This document shows, one piece after another, positions 5,105-5,118 of a stretch of 5,118 nt of DNA (within the stretch, counting starts at the first letter, position 1; each line of letters opens with the position of its first letter). The position numbers were made by a program, and so were the translations under genes. Under the pieces are notes generated by a model. That model did no database searches. It was not told the origin of the DNA and saw only the letters and a list, made by a program, of their open reading frames with translations. Location of the stretch: NCBI GenBank assembly GCA_043798815.1, contig JAZDOH010000085.1, positions 1 to 5,118 on the forward strand, given 5' to 3'. The stretch comes from JAZDOH01 sp043798815. GTDB lineage: Bacteria > Patescibacteriota > Gracilibacteria > UM-FILTER-43-11.

Positions 5105-5118
5105 CACGCGCCGCCGGC

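Larger units (their letters stand above)
4577..5118 (-). pseudogene. HNH nuclease gene, frameshifted and partial (5' end beyond right edge)
   Basis: Two overlapping minus-strand frames together make one HNH protein. The upstream frame is open from the right edge, with possible internal starts at TTG 5024 or ATG 5018. It reads through a helical segment (TAEALQKLKG, STLIREFLTLREEK) and YIPVRIKNHVLKK, then fails after a run of eight A and ends out of frame at 4746. The second frame (to TAG 4577-4579) carries the zinc/HNH module: CAYPGC (4805-4822), FHHTRRFAL, THDPKTL and PLCKAHERLAHH. Removing one A joins them as ...VLKKTNGQCAYPGC..., 146 residues from ATG 5018 and at least 179 if the upstream open frame is included. 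The expected activity is metal-dependent DNA cleavage. The usual Asn before the second zinc Cys is Thr. The cause may be mutation, a sequencing indel, or slippage. A separate 90-residue C-terminal product from ATG 4849 is possible. Confidence 0.7.

Overview
The window comes from a bacterial chromosome, read as standard code because a 910-codon gene runs without an internal stop. The best guess at the host is an uncultivated member of the Patescibacteria (candidate phyla radiation), possibly Peregrinibacteria-like. That guess rests mainly on the HNH protein at the right end, whose layout (short helical N-terminal segment, a YIPVRIK...VLKK linker, CxxPGC, HHTRRFAL, HDP, PLCKAHERLAH) resembles proteins I associate with that group. 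It is recall, not a search result. None of the genes has a convincing Shine-Dalgarno sequence. The only good one precedes an 18-codon ORF.

Left part (1 to about 1195): clearly AT-rich, with three small genes all on the minus strand. In transcription order they are a 76-residue two-helix membrane protein, a 51-residue zinc-ribbon protein and a helix-rich protein that runs off the left edge. A 93-bp imperfect palindrome with AAC/GTT ends follows the zinc-ribbon gene, and a much shorter AAC...GTT element lies between the membrane and zinc-ribbon genes. Small unrelated same-strand genes separated by such palindromes look like mobile gene cassettes of an integron-type array. No integrase is visible, so this is a hypothesis.

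Middle (about 1195 to 4096): base composition shifts to near 50% GC. A leader with a strong ribosome-binding site, an 18-codon ORF and a perfect 11-bp tandem duplication precedes dinG. The dinG product is a DEDDh 3'-5' exonuclease fused to an XPD/DinG-type superfamily 2 helicase that keeps all four Fe-S cysteines. Its expected role is DNA repair and resolution of blocked replication structures.

Right part (4097 to 5118): a near-consensus promoter begins inside the last codons of dinG, with a palindrome over its -10 box, and drives a small putative lipoprotein of unknown function. Convergent to it, overlapping by 4 bp, is an HNH nuclease gene on the minus strand. It is split by a +1-nt frameshift in a run of eight A and continues past the right edge.

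Nothing links these genes into one pathway. dinG is the only one with a clear housekeeping function, and its flanks look like accessory DNA.
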